Assembly: GCA_019722365.1 (NCBI GenBank)
Contig: JADFUC010002350.1
Coordinates: 1-64,000 of the forward strand
DNA from: Lithospermum erythrorhizon
Taxonomy: Eukaryota > Streptophyta > Magnoliopsida > Boraginales > Boraginaceae
DNA length: 64,000 bases
Direction: 5' to 3'
Within the stretch, counting starts at the first letter, position 1. Each line of letters begins with the position of its first letter. The notes under the pieces are model-generated. The model was not told the origin of the DNA. It made no database searches and saw nothing but the letters and a program-made list of their open reading frames with translations. Below, piece by piece: positions 1-10,071 of the stretch. The position numbers and the translations under genes were made by a program.

Positions 1-2449
1 ATCATTTGTACTTCGTTCAGTTACGTATTGCTGAGAGCCATTTGAGTCGTATTAAATATTATGTATTTATTTTACACCCACAAGCTTGCGTGGTGTCTTA
101 GTTGGGTTAGTAATTTTAAATGTACTGTTGTGGATGCATTGAAGATGCCAAGTATCCATGAGGACAACTTAGCGGAGCAGAGAAGTTTCCGGAAGCTAAG
201 GGGATCTGATACTTCACTTTGTATAAGTGTTGCTTGTAGGGACATTTTGTTAGATAACACTTTGTATAAGTATTGTAATGAATCTTTATATTAAGGTCAT
301 ATCATATATTATTTTAACATTTTTTTAAAACGGTGTAAGTATTCTTGAGTATGTGCTATTATGCATGTTGATAATAATGAATAATATTAAATACAACCAT
401 TAAATTTAAGCAAGTGTCCAAACCAATTTTTTAGGGATTGTGCAAGCTTTTGTGCCAGCTCTGGGACACCTTTGTGAGGTGACATACTAGTGCGTGATAG
501 GTATGATAATGGATCATGTTGAAGTGATTTCCGCTAACATGATCGTTCCAAAGTAATGTATTCGGTTTGGTCCAGTGGCTTAACCGGTGATTTCTACTAG
601 CAAAACAAGTAATCTGTTAGGAGTGTTAGTGACCAAGGTTGTTGTTGTTGGTTAGTTAACCTCTTATGATGGGATTCAAGATGTTGCGGTGTTCTTGGTT
701 TGGTTTAACCAAATGAATCTTGGATATGGCATTTTGTGAGATTTGAAATGCGAACATAATGTTTAGAATTTGTTTATAATATGTTAGAATGTTTCTTGGT
801 TGCACTATCTATGACTACGCATTTCCCTATTATGATTGGCACTATACTTTTAACTATTTATTTAACGATAATTGGGCAAATCAAAACATAAACTTTAATG
901 CTAGAGTAAAACAAGTGAAGGAGAAATTCATAAGACTTGTATCCATGCTTCCTTTTTCAGCTTCATTAAATCATTTAAATCAGTTGTGTACTAATAAAAG
1001 ACAAACATTAAATATCACAAATCAATTTTTAAAGACTTGATGTAGTAAATGGCGAGGACCGCGTTACATGAAGTTAGGTTCGATGAACAAAGAATCACAT
1101 GATGATTGAGAGGTAATTAACTTTGTTCTCAATTAAAGGTGATGATGTTATGAAATTTAATATGTTATATTGTCTCTTGTGACCATACAAGCGCCCAGCC
1201 AATAGTTTAATCCTCATAGCTCTCGATTGAAGACGGAATGATCTTCAATGTTGTATATCTATATTTCAAAGACACTTCATTTGGTATTTGGTTTCACCCA
1301 ACTTTGATGAGCGTGGTTCATGAATTGTGATGAAACTTCAGCAGCAAGTTCTTAAACAATAACCGTAAACACATAGTTTATGATTTGACAAGAGACCAAT
1401 AACCGTTGTTATGCTAACTTGGATTAGCACATAAAGCATGAAGTTAGGTGCACAAAAGAGCTATGTAATTTGAAGTTAATGATTACCTTTATTTTTCAAA
1501 TATTAATCCATAAGAAGGATATTAATGAAAAATAGAAAAAGAAGTTTGATAATATATGTGAATGATTTACTATAAAATCATGATGTTCTTGTATTAACTT
1601 CCGGTGTCTTGGGCTTTTTTGACTCACATGTAATCAGAACAAGTATAGTAATAACAGAGCAAGTACGAAAGATAATTGAGTTAACGCATATACGTTATGA
1701 AAGCGCTGATTTAAATCCTTCTACATGACCAGTTTAAATTTTAAGCCCATTTTCCTTTGGACTATATGAGTAAAATGAATCTCATATTTAAATATGGTGC
1801 ATTTCCATCTATTATCCGTGATTCTTTAATAGAGGAAGGAATGACATTCTATTCTTAAAAGACTGTAAATGTTTGAACAAACAATTGAGTGATACTTGTA
1901 GAGTAGCTTTACAACAAGAGTTAAGATCAATCTTGCAAAGATGAATTAGTCGACCCTTACTAGAGTTAGTGGGAGGTTCGTTAATCTTGATTTAGTTTGT
2001 ATATTAAACACAAGTCAGTAAAGGGATATAAATCATTGAATGCTCTCGAGGCCAGCCCTGGTTTCATGTCTTGTGGTGTCCTGTGTGGTTATGTGCCTAG
2101 ATTAAGTTGGTCGAGGTTATTGATATTTAGAGACAACATTGGTTTGATCTTCTTTAGTTTTCCTTAAATTTGTTGAGGGATACCCACCAGTGAAGTATAT
2201 TCGCATCCCAGTTGATCTTGTTGTAGATAGGGGTAGAGGTTGGAAGATCAAATTTCGTACTGCAGTTTGAAGTAAAACTTTCTTTGATGTTTTGAGGAGA
2301 TCCCCGAAATTCTTTGGAGTTGGTACACCCATTGAGGCGATTAAGTTCATTAGAGACATGGAGACTATATTTGAGCCGATAGGCATAGAGGAGTAGTGAG
2401 GTGAGTTCACCACTAATGAACTATGAGGTGCTCGTGAGGCGGGTGGGGT
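1..2449. other. unassigned AT-rich stretch, no gene recognised
   Basis: Both strands are full of stop codons and I recognise no protein segment. The longest open stretch (789-1040, plus, 83 codons) has low-complexity AT-rich codon use and no familiar motif. The block lies upstream of the decayed Ty3/gypsy gag region, so it may include the remains of that element's 5' LTR and leader, but I cannot find a copy of the LTR seen at 6546-8195 here. Confidence 0.5.
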
Positions 2450-3180
2450 AAATCGTCTATCTTTGGCAATTTGCTAGAGGAGAGGATCTTGTGTCGTGGG
2501 AGCGCTTTGTAGAGCTATCTAGGGAGAACTACTGTTTGAGTACCCATATGGTTGCTATGGAGAGGGATTTGATTACATTTGACTCAGATGAGAGAATGCA
2601 ATGGATGAGTATGAGATGGTTGATGAGTTGTGTGTGAGTTCAGTAGTCATCAGTGAGGTGAGAAGATTAATGATTTCATGATGGGTTGACTTAGGAGATC
2701 AACCCACGGGCTATATTGTTGTGCTAGTTTCATGAGTTGAGAATCTTGCATTGAAGGTTGAGATAGAGTTGGAAGCAGTGAGGCGAAGGGGCGACAAAGT
2801 CGGTTGGTACTAGTGGACCTTTTAGTTGAGATTTCGGAGGAGGATGGTCAATGGAGACTAAATCAGTCGAGGAGTCGATGTCGGTGCACGGTTATTCGCC
2901 AGAGAGTTAATGCAAACTCTTACATGCAGCGCTTCAGATCGGTGAATTTCGGGGAGGTATCGGCTGGAGTTCAATGAGCTCTGAATATTGTGATCGGGCC
3001 CGGTTATCTGATCACCGAGTTGTCCGGAGAGGATCTGTTTTCGTTGTTAGCGGCTGGACATCTTATGAGTTTGTCACCGGTCGGAAATCGAGGTGGTGCT
3101 AATACTTCTTCTCGATGCAGTTCGCGAGGTGGATATCAGGGAAGCGAAGGTGGGACTCTTAGCAGTGCTTGACCGAGGTG
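2450..3180 (+). pseudogene. Ty3/gypsy gag remnant
   Basis: A frame near 2495-2600 reads VSWERFVELSRENYCLS, then MVAMERDLI. This matches the plant gypsy gag core pattern TWEEFK.RF...Y.P...R, in which gag assembles the particle. Downstream, 2990-3172 is open and rich in Gly and Ser (NRGGANTSSRCSSRGG), as in the linker before the zinc knuckle. I cannot find an intact CCHC knuckle. Stops and frame changes separate the pieces. It lies directly before the protease segment, as expected for gag-pol. Confidence 0.55.
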
Positions 3181-3239
3181 GTGCTTTGCGAGGCAGTTCA
3201 TCGATCGCCCGGCGGGAGGCTGGGGACCTCCTAGAGGTA

Positions 3240-3540
3240 TGACACGTACCTTGTTATTATGTGATTACGAGGCTAGGGTACTTGCACGGTCTGGAGCTAC
3301 TCGCTCATTTATTTTCGAGTTTGTTGATGCTTTACCTTTATGTCAGAGTCTTTACTTGTTCGGCCCATTTGCTCATGACACTAATAGGGAGGTCTGCTGA
3401 GGTAGATATCTAGAATTGCCCTTAGTGTGAATAATCGGTTGATTGCTAGTTGTGGACTTTCAGTTGAGAGGCATCACGCCCGAGATTGTAGTGCCACCGT
3501 AAATGGAGCATCTGCTGAGTGCAGGTAGACACGATATTAC
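3240..3540 (+). pseudogene. Ty3/gypsy aspartic protease remnant
   Basis: The translation around 3265-3345 contains YEARVLARSGATRSFIFEF, which corresponds to the gypsy protease pattern ARVLIDSGATHSFIS. The catalytic Asp of the DSG triad is replaced (ARSGAT instead of IDSGAT), so this copy could not cleave the polyprotein. A second piece (VVDFQLRGITPEIVV, about 3455-3500) resembles the downstream half of the domain. It sits between gag and RT, as expected. Confidence 0.6.
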
Positions 3541-3689
3541 ATTTGTGGGAGTTAGGAAGATTCTACCATCATGTTTCATTTCCGCACTTGAGACCCGGGA
3601 AGTTGATGAAGGTTGTGTTAGGTTCTGGGGGTATGTATTCGACTTGGAGAGAAAGTGAAGGGTGTCGTATTCGTGTTGTCATTAGGTAT

Positions 3690-4480
3690 ATTTGATGTTT
3701 TCCCGATGATGCGGAGGTTCTGACGTGAGGAAGTGGATTTTCGATTGAGGTAGTTCAGTCTGAGTGCCAATTTCTAATGCGCCGTATAGAATTAAGCTCA
3801 GAGTTGAGGAGCTTCGATTCTGAGGCTGCTTAATAAGGGGTTAAATCGGGCCAAGTGTTTCCCGTGGGGTGCACAGTCTTGTTTGTGAAAAAAAAAAAGG
3901 ATGAATGCGTTGAGGTTGTGTATATAGACTAAAAGGCGGTGAGACAAGGTATCAAGACAATTATCATTTAGGGATAGATGATCTATTTGACTGAGTTGAG
4001 GGATGTCAAGTGTTTCGAAGATTGATTTGAGATCGGTTATCCCATTTGAGGATCAAGGAGGGGTGACATTCCCAAATTGACATTTGATCTTTGGTATGGG
4101 CTATATGAGTTTATGGTGATGCCATTTGGGTTGACTAATGCAGCGGCATTCATGGATTTGATGAATCAGATTGTTCCGGGAATTTGCGGATAAGTTGTTG
4201 TTCATTGTTATTCTGATCTACTCGAGTGGCGTAAGAACCACGAGAGACACTACTTGGTGGTGTTAGAGGTATTAAGATGGCATAAGTTATGCGCTAAGTT
4301 CACCAAATGTGGTCTGGTTGGAAAAAGTGCAGTTCTTGGGCCATGTTTGTATGAGTGAAGAGTATTTGTGTGGATCTCCCGGAGAAGGTGGAGGCATTTG
4401 TAGATAATTAGGGCGACCCACGAGTGTGCCAAAAGTGAGGTTTCTTGGGTTTGTTTGCCCAGGTATTCTGGGGGAGGTTT
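3690..4480 (+). pseudogene. Ty3/gypsy reverse transcriptase remnant
   Basis: Recognisable blocks are VLFVKKKKDE (about 3875-3905), then [19 protein letters not shown] (about 4094-4150). These are the conserved palm-domain motifs that precede the catalytic YXDD/FIDD box. At the expected place (4190-4225) the frame reads LFIVILIYSS: the residues equivalent to FIDD are missing, so the polymerase active site is gone. The following HERHYLVVLEVLR and AKFTKC (about 4240-4310) match the thumb region. Several frameshifts and stops break the domain. RNase H follows. Confidence 0.85.
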
Positions 4481-4539
4481 ATAAAGGGACTTCTCGTTGA
4501 TTGCGTCAAGTGTTGGGTTGACGGAAGAGATTCCACTGT

Positions 4540-4860
4540 TGGGATAAGGATTATGAGGAAATTTGTTTCCAAAGGGATTGAAGGCAAAGTAACTACTACA
4601 CCGTTTTGGCCTTACCATCAATCCGGGTTTGAGGGTTCGTGATGATAAATGCAGGGTTGGTTGATCTGAGGAATGGGAGGAGTGATTGTATGATGGTTGA
4701 GCCATGGGAGGAATTACGGACCCACGATCTTGAGTTGGCGGTTGTCTTCACTTGTTGAAGTTGTGAATGCATTACTTGTATGGGGTTCGATGCTAGATTT
4801 TACACAGTGTAAGTTGGAAATTACCTCCAGCCAGAGAGAGACTGAATTTGAGGTAGGAGA
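4540..4860 (+). pseudogene. Ty3/gypsy RNase H remnant
   Basis: Near 4705-4790, pieces of sequence in shifting frames resemble HERNYPTHDLELAAVV and LKIWRHYLYG, the end of the gypsy RNase H domain that degrades the RNA template; THDLELAVV and MHYLYGVRC can be read here. The domain is broken by stops and by at least two frame changes. It follows the RT remnant directly. A 151-codon open frame on the opposite strand (4250-4705) is an antisense shadow. Confidence 0.6.
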
Positions 4861-5259
4861 TGGATAGAGTTTATCGGTATTCTGATGCTGACTATTAGGT
4901 ATTGCGGGAGAGGCGAATGTTAGTCCTTTGAGTAGGAAGGGAAGGCTAAAGAACCAAAGGTAGAAATAAAACAACAGGTTGATCTCATGAAAGGGTTGTG
5001 ATTGGTAAGTTGTTGGTTCTAAGTAACCCAAGAGAATTGCTTCTTTGATGGAATCTTGGAGCTTGATGAGATGAGAAATTGAGAATATCATTAAAAATTG
5101 AAGAGTGGAGTAGATCGGTTCGTGGTTGATGATAGTGGTGCTTTGAGGATTAGATGGTAGAATTTGTTAAGTATTTTGAAGAAGGAGATTCTTGATGGGA
5201 GCTCACAATGCTCCTTATAGCATGCATCCGGGTAGCACGAAGATGTATCGGGACTTGAG

Positions 5260-5905
5260 GTTGGTTTATTGGTAGCTGGGATATGAGATTGTTAGAGATG
5301 TTTGGTGAAGATTGAGCATAGACACCCTGCAGGTTTATTGCAGCTACTTCCGATTCCTAAATAGGCGTGAGGGAGGCCTTCTCACCATGGATTTCTTATT
5401 CGGACTTCCTAGATCGTCGAGGCGGAATGATGGGATTTGGGTGATGCATTAGACAGTTAGCCGAAATGCGCTCACTTCCTACCGATTAAATCGTTCCAGT
5501 AGAACCTAAGGGACTGGCGAATTTATGTTGATTAGATTGTAAGATTGAATGGGATTCGATGTTGATTATCTACGACATTGATCACGAGGTTTACTTGAGA
5601 TTTTGGAGAAGTTTTCAAGAGGCGTTGGGGACGGAGTTGATTTGAAATTACATGCTCATCCAGACAGATGGGCAATCAGAGAGGACGATCCAGACTTTGG
5701 AGGATATGCTTCGAGCGTGTGTTCTGAGTTTCTCAGGGAGTTGGGATGATGAGTTGCCTAAGATGCAGTTTGCGTATAATAATAGTTTTCACGCTAGTAT
5801 CGAGATGGCACCATTTGAGGTGTTATATGGGCAAAAGTGTCGAACTCCAGTTTGCTGGAATGAAGTGGGAGAGAGGAAGTTTGCATGGCTCCGAGTTAGT
5901 TGAAA
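5260..5905 (+). pseudogene. Ty3/gypsy integrase core remnant
   Basis: The best preserved coding block of the element is 5652-5903, open for 83 codons: [19 protein letters not shown], then [16 protein letters not shown] and [15 protein letters not shown]. These are the hallmark motifs of the gypsy integrase (rve) domain after its catalytic Glu. Upstream, 5380-5470 has TMDFLFGLPRS, the segment with the first catalytic Asp, and 5570-5640 has RFWRSFQEALGTEL in shifting frames. The enzyme joins element DNA to the host chromosome. Stops at 5460-5560 break it. Confidence 0.9.
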
Positions 5906-5949
5906 GGTTAGTGGAGAGAATCAAGTTGATACAGCATACGAAAACAACC

Positions 5950-6440
5950 CATGTGAGACAAAGAAGTATGTTGATCGTCAGCTGAGTGGACTTGTGTTTG
6001 AGATTGGTGATCAGGTATTCTTGAGGGTATCTCCATGGAAAGGGGTAATGCGGTTTGGAAGGAAAGGGAAGTTGAGCCTGACTAAATGAGGCGTTTGAGA
6101 TTTTGGCGAGAGTGGGATCCGTAACTTATCGTTTGGCATTGCCTCCAACATTGGATAGATTTCACAATGTATTCCATGTGTTTTGCCTGAGGAAGTATAT
6201 TCTGGATGAATCTCACATTCTTAGCTACAAGCTACCGATTGGAACGAGGAGGATCTACCTTTGAGGAGAGAGGCCGGTGAGGATTAACGTCAAGAGGAAA
6301 GGCATTAAGTATTAAAAGATGGTGGCCTTGGTGAAAGTGTTGTGGAGAGAGATCAGCAGCGTTGAGGAGGCGACATGGGAGGCGGGGATGACATAAGGGG
6401 CCGTTACCCGCAGCTTTTTTGTAGGAGGTAATTTGTTGTT
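5950..6440 (+). pseudogene. gypsy integrase C-terminal and chromodomain-like tail remnant
   Basis: FEIGDQVFLRVSPWKGVMRF (about 5998-6058) is the GPY/F-side motif of gypsy integrases. It is followed by pieces resembling YRLALPPTLDRFHNVFHV (6125-6185) and ALVKVLWR...EEATWE (6322-6385). The last is the chromodomain-like end of chromoviruses, thought to guide integration to heterochromatin. Frames change several times. The polypurine-rich end follows about 100 bases later. Confidence 0.75.
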
Positions 6441-6514
6441 TTGTTTTTCGTGTTGTATGTACTTGAGGTTGCATTAAGGAGGTGTTTCTATAAGTAGTTT
6501 GTTGAGTTGAGAAA

Positions 6515-6545
6515 TTTTAGGATGAAATTTATTAGGTGGAGTAGA
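6515..6545 (+). promoter_or_regulatory. gypsy polypurine tract / pre-LTR motif
   Basis: The stretch reads AATTTTAGGATGAAATTT and then a purine-rich run ending GGAGTAGA just before the LTR. This resembles the usual 'GAGGACGAAAT...GGAGGGTAGA' segment next to the 3' LTR of plant Tekay-type elements, the primer site for plus-strand DNA synthesis. Confidence 0.5.
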
Positions 6546-8195
6546 TAGAAATAGCAAGATTCACGCCTAAGCGATTAAATTATATTATATATATCGTTTG
6601 GTAGTGGAGATAGGAGATAGTATAAATACTTTCGGAATAATAGATATTAATTGAGTAGGATTTTATGTCAGGGAAAATAATACATTTGAAATCGTTTTCA
6701 TTAAAATTTAATGACAAAAAGTGGAGAAATAAAACCGCAACCAAACGGGACTTAACTCATCTTCTAAATATCTCACCAACTTATCGCGATTTGATTCTTA
6801 TCAAACCATCATCTACCTCCCCCCTTGAAGAAAAGAAAAAAAATTCTTCTCCGTTTCTTGCTTCTCTTCGCTTTTATTTAGCAAGATACAAAGTTGGTTT
6901 ATAAATCTTGGCCCATAAATCCTCTACTTCAAGGTAAGAAAGTTTGAAACTTTTGTGATATTTCCAAAGATTTTGAGAGTTGACTTTTGTTGACTTTTCC
7001 CAAATTCCTTTAAACTTTATTATGATGTTATGGGACCTTAATATAGTTATTTTGGGGGTAGAAGTGTTGATTTTGATGTTGATTGGAAGAGAATATTATT
7101 GAGTTAAGTTTTTGTAAGTTGAGTAGTATTTGGGTTTTTGAATTTAAGGTTGTTAGAATTGGTTAAATTAGTCGGGGAATTGATTGTTGGATTGATTAAG
7201 TATTTAAAGTGTTAGAGTTGGGGTAGAGTTGTGAAATTGTTGAGAGTTGGATGGTTGCGTTGAAATTTTGTCGTTTTATTAGTCGTTTAAATGCGTTTAT
7301 TAGTCTTTTTTATTAGTGAATTTGAAATTTTGTCGTTTTATTACTCGTTTAAATGTGTTAAAGGGTTAAGTTAGAGGCATAAGTTGAGTAGTTGATGACC
7401 TAAACCTCTAAAATGGAATTATTAAGTGAATACTAAAATTGGAGTTCTGATTGTAGTAAATAGTAATTGTATTTTTTCTTTGATGTTTGTGATTAAGTGG
7501 AGGCGTGGAAAATGGCACTTGGATGTGGGCGTTTATTATTCTTGGTAGAGGTGAGTATTTCAACTCGGGTGTAAACCCCCGGTTACTAGAGTAAGATATG
7601 TTGAATTTGGTGATAATTGTAAGCATGTTTATCATATATGTTATGTTGATTGTTTGTGTATGATTAGTTGGTTGAGTAGTTGTGTGTTGGAGTGTGGTGT
7701 TTTGAGGTTAAGATTAAGTCGGAGTTGTGATGAGTTGATTTCGAGAGGCTATTTTGATCATATTGGGGTTTAGGATATTTTTTGTTAGTGTTGTTTTGTT
7801 AGTTGGGGTGGTTGCCGAGTTTGAAGAGGCCGAGTTGGCGACAATTCTTTAGACCTATAATAAAGATCATAGGTAGAGGCGGTGGTGGTGGCTAGGGACT
7901 CTCAACAGTCCTTCACCTGTCGATTCTCTTTTGTTATGTCATTCAGATTATAGTTATCTTTTGTGGAGACTTTAGACATTTATGTTATGTTGTGTTTTGA
8001 GAGATGATGTTACGTATGACTACTGTGGTATTATGATGATGATGGTGCATTTTGTGGTAATGTCTAGTTCACCACGATGGACAAGAGTTTTATTATTATC
8101 AAATGAATTCATTTTATGTTGATATCCATCGATTGATGACTCTGGTGTTCAGGTTGATAACGATCTTAACCTCAGGGCGGCCGACACAGGTGTGT
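6546..8195 (+). repeat. gypsy LTR copy A (3' LTR)
   Basis: This follows the pol remnant and shares ordered landmarks with the other copies in the window. The landmarks are GATAGTATAAAT (6616-6627, TATA box), AAGGTAAGAAAGTTTG (about 6932), TTGACTTTTGTTGAC (about 6978) and the 3' block CCATCG...GATCTTAACCTCAGGGCGG (8128-8180). It is shorter than copy B (2.49 kb) because of internal deletions. The 3' terminus is eroded. Confidence 0.8.
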
Positions 8196-8419
8196 CTTTC
8201 TGATGGATTTAAAGGCACCTCGGGTGATATCTTCTTCTATGATTCAATTAAGTTTGGCTTCATAGGATCAAAGAAGAAACTGAACAATGCAAGGTTCAGT
8301 AGGAGCTAGTTCACTTACTTTTTGGAATAAGTTAAACAATTGATTAAACAAGGTAGTTCTTGTTTTACAATATGATTACTAGCTACATAACATGGATGTA
8401 TAATTCATTCATATAATCA

Positions 8420-8451
8420 TTTATTATTCCACGGATGGTGGAAATAATAAA
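8420..8451. repeat. short perfect-stem inverted repeat
   Basis: TTTATTATTCCAC and GTGGAAATAATAAA flank a 5-base spacer, giving a hairpin with one bulge. It lies between the gypsy 3' LTR and the copia fragment. Its function is unknown; it may be the relic of a small transposon end. Confidence 0.5.
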
Positions 8452-8559
8452 TCCCAATACAAGTCTGCAGTTTCTAGAGAGGCAACCTAAGAGTGTTGAC
8501 AAGAGAGCATACTAAGTCTAGAAACATAAGATATATATAATTTTTCATGATTAAATACT

Positions 8560-9143
8560 ACAATGGTTTTGGGGGCGAAAAGCTAACATTTGATGGCGAC
8601 ATGATGATTGATTGATGAATCAATTTTCTTGGATCATGAGCTTGTAAGTCTAATCAATCTTATGAAATTTTATTAGGTTTGTATAAGCGAGGCCGGTTTG
8701 ACCGCCATAAAATCATAGAAGATATGTATATACGTATGCTATGAATTTTGTTTAGAGCTGTTGTTGATGAAGTTTAAGCGATTTTTTAGACACCGCATAT
8801 ATAACTATCTATATTTATATAGGTTGTGTCTTTGGTATGTCAAATGACCTTAAGCGGGGATCATAACGTCATATGTTATGTAATGGCATTAAGTATAGCA
8901 ATAGATGTTGATATATTATAGGGAATTTCTCCATCCTTGATATACAATTAGATCTCGGAGGGCCTCTCGGAGTCATGGGCGATTCTGCGTGCACCGTTAT
9001 CGGTTTTTATAAGTATGGTTCATAGTTGGTGAAAGAAGAAAGTTGTGGGTGTTTCATGACACATGCTCTTATAGTTGGCTTATGAATAGAGATCGTGAGA
9101 TAAAAGGAATTGTAAACTAATGTCGTCCAGGGGCAGGCAGAGG
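8560..9143 (+). mobile_element. 3' internal region of a Ty1/copia element, family 1
   Basis: This noncoding stretch resembles the reverse complement of 61808-62420, the 3' internal region of the minus-strand copia element at the right end of the window. A shared landmark is GTTGATATATT followed by CCTTGATATACAA (about 8906-8947), mirrored near 61997-62035. It ends in a purine-rich tract (GGGGCAGGCAGAGG, 9129-9143) just before the LTR. The coding part upstream is absent, so the element is 5'-truncated. Confidence 0.7.
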
Positions 9144-10071
9144 TGTTGGAAATCAATAGTTATTGGTTTAAATTTATTATCTTTCATTTCGACAATTGGG
9201 TGTAGTAATTCATTTACTAGTTTAGTTAAATGTGATAACATAAAAAATATTCAATAATAGTAATTATAATTACTAGTCATTCTTGATAATACGAAGATTA
9301 TGTCGGATTCTTCAGATCTCGTACCAATTGTTATAATAATAATAATGGTCAATTATATTATTATCACAGTACATAAATATCTGAGCCTAGAGAATCACAT
9401 ACATCTGATGTTGAGTTATATATTTCATGTATGAAATTAGACTTTCTTAAATTGAGAGTTGATTGTAATCAACGAATATTCTCAATTTAAAATTTTACAT
9501 TAATAATGTAAAATATAAATTGGATAATCTTTAATTAATTAAATAGTTAGTTGAGCTTGTTAGTAACTTGTTAGTTGCTTATTAATAACTTGTTAGTGTT
9601 TAATTTACTTAACGAGTTAATTAAATTAAACAAGTCGGCTCATTAGGTTAACGGGTTGAGTTATCGGGTAAATTAGAGAGTCTATAGATTCATGGGATTT
9701 ATTAGGTTTTGACATATGATGAAAAGCCAAAACCCTAAGCCAAAAATTGGCATCCCTCATAGAGGTGGTCAGACAAATAAAAAAAAGCGTGAAAGTTTTG
9801 ATTTGATTCTTCATCCAATCTTTCATGTGTTCTAGACCCATGTATAGATTCAACTCCTCATGGTGTGGATAAGTAATTGGCATTGCCATATTGTGAATTA
9901 CTTGACATATTGTTAGATTCAAAGGAGGCTTAGAAGGTTGTTGGTGATTATATCAAATTGGGTTGTATGTACTCTTGTATTCATATTGTATTATATAGAT
10001 TTGATATTATAATGATCACATTATGAATATTTGAATAAGTTTGTTTCAAGTTATATCATGAAAATCCATCA
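9144..10071 (+). repeat. Ty1/copia LTR, family 1, plus-strand copy
   Basis: It begins TGTTGGAAATCAATAG directly after a polypurine tract. It shares ordered blocks with 56335-57318 (plus) and 60828-61807 (minus): the TTCATTTACT...GTTAAATGTGAT segment, the GTTATAATAATAATAATGGTCAATTAT segment and the ATATTTCATGTATGAAATTA segment. The 3' end (about 10071) was set by comparison and is approximate. Confidence 0.75.

Larger units (their letters stand above)
2450..8195 (+). mobile_element. decayed Ty3/gypsy (chromovirus-like) element, 5' end missing
   Basis: The order gag, protease, reverse transcriptase, RNase H, integrase, chromodomain-like tail, polypurine tract and 3' LTR can be followed on the plus strand. 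The segments lie in different frames and carry many stops and indels, so this is a dead copy. Integrase before the 3' end and after RT is the Ty3/gypsy order, and the tail with an 'EATWE'-like motif (about 6365-6385) suggests a chromovirus such as Tekay. The 3' LTR belongs to the same family as the LTRs at 17904-20390, 43665-45484, 47973-52563 and 48282-50752. No matching 5' LTR is visible. Confidence 0.85.

Noticed and set aside
4250..4705. 151-codon open frame on the minus strand
   Set aside because: It is antisense to the gypsy RT/RNase H remnant, which has recognisable motifs on the plus strand; the minus translation has none.
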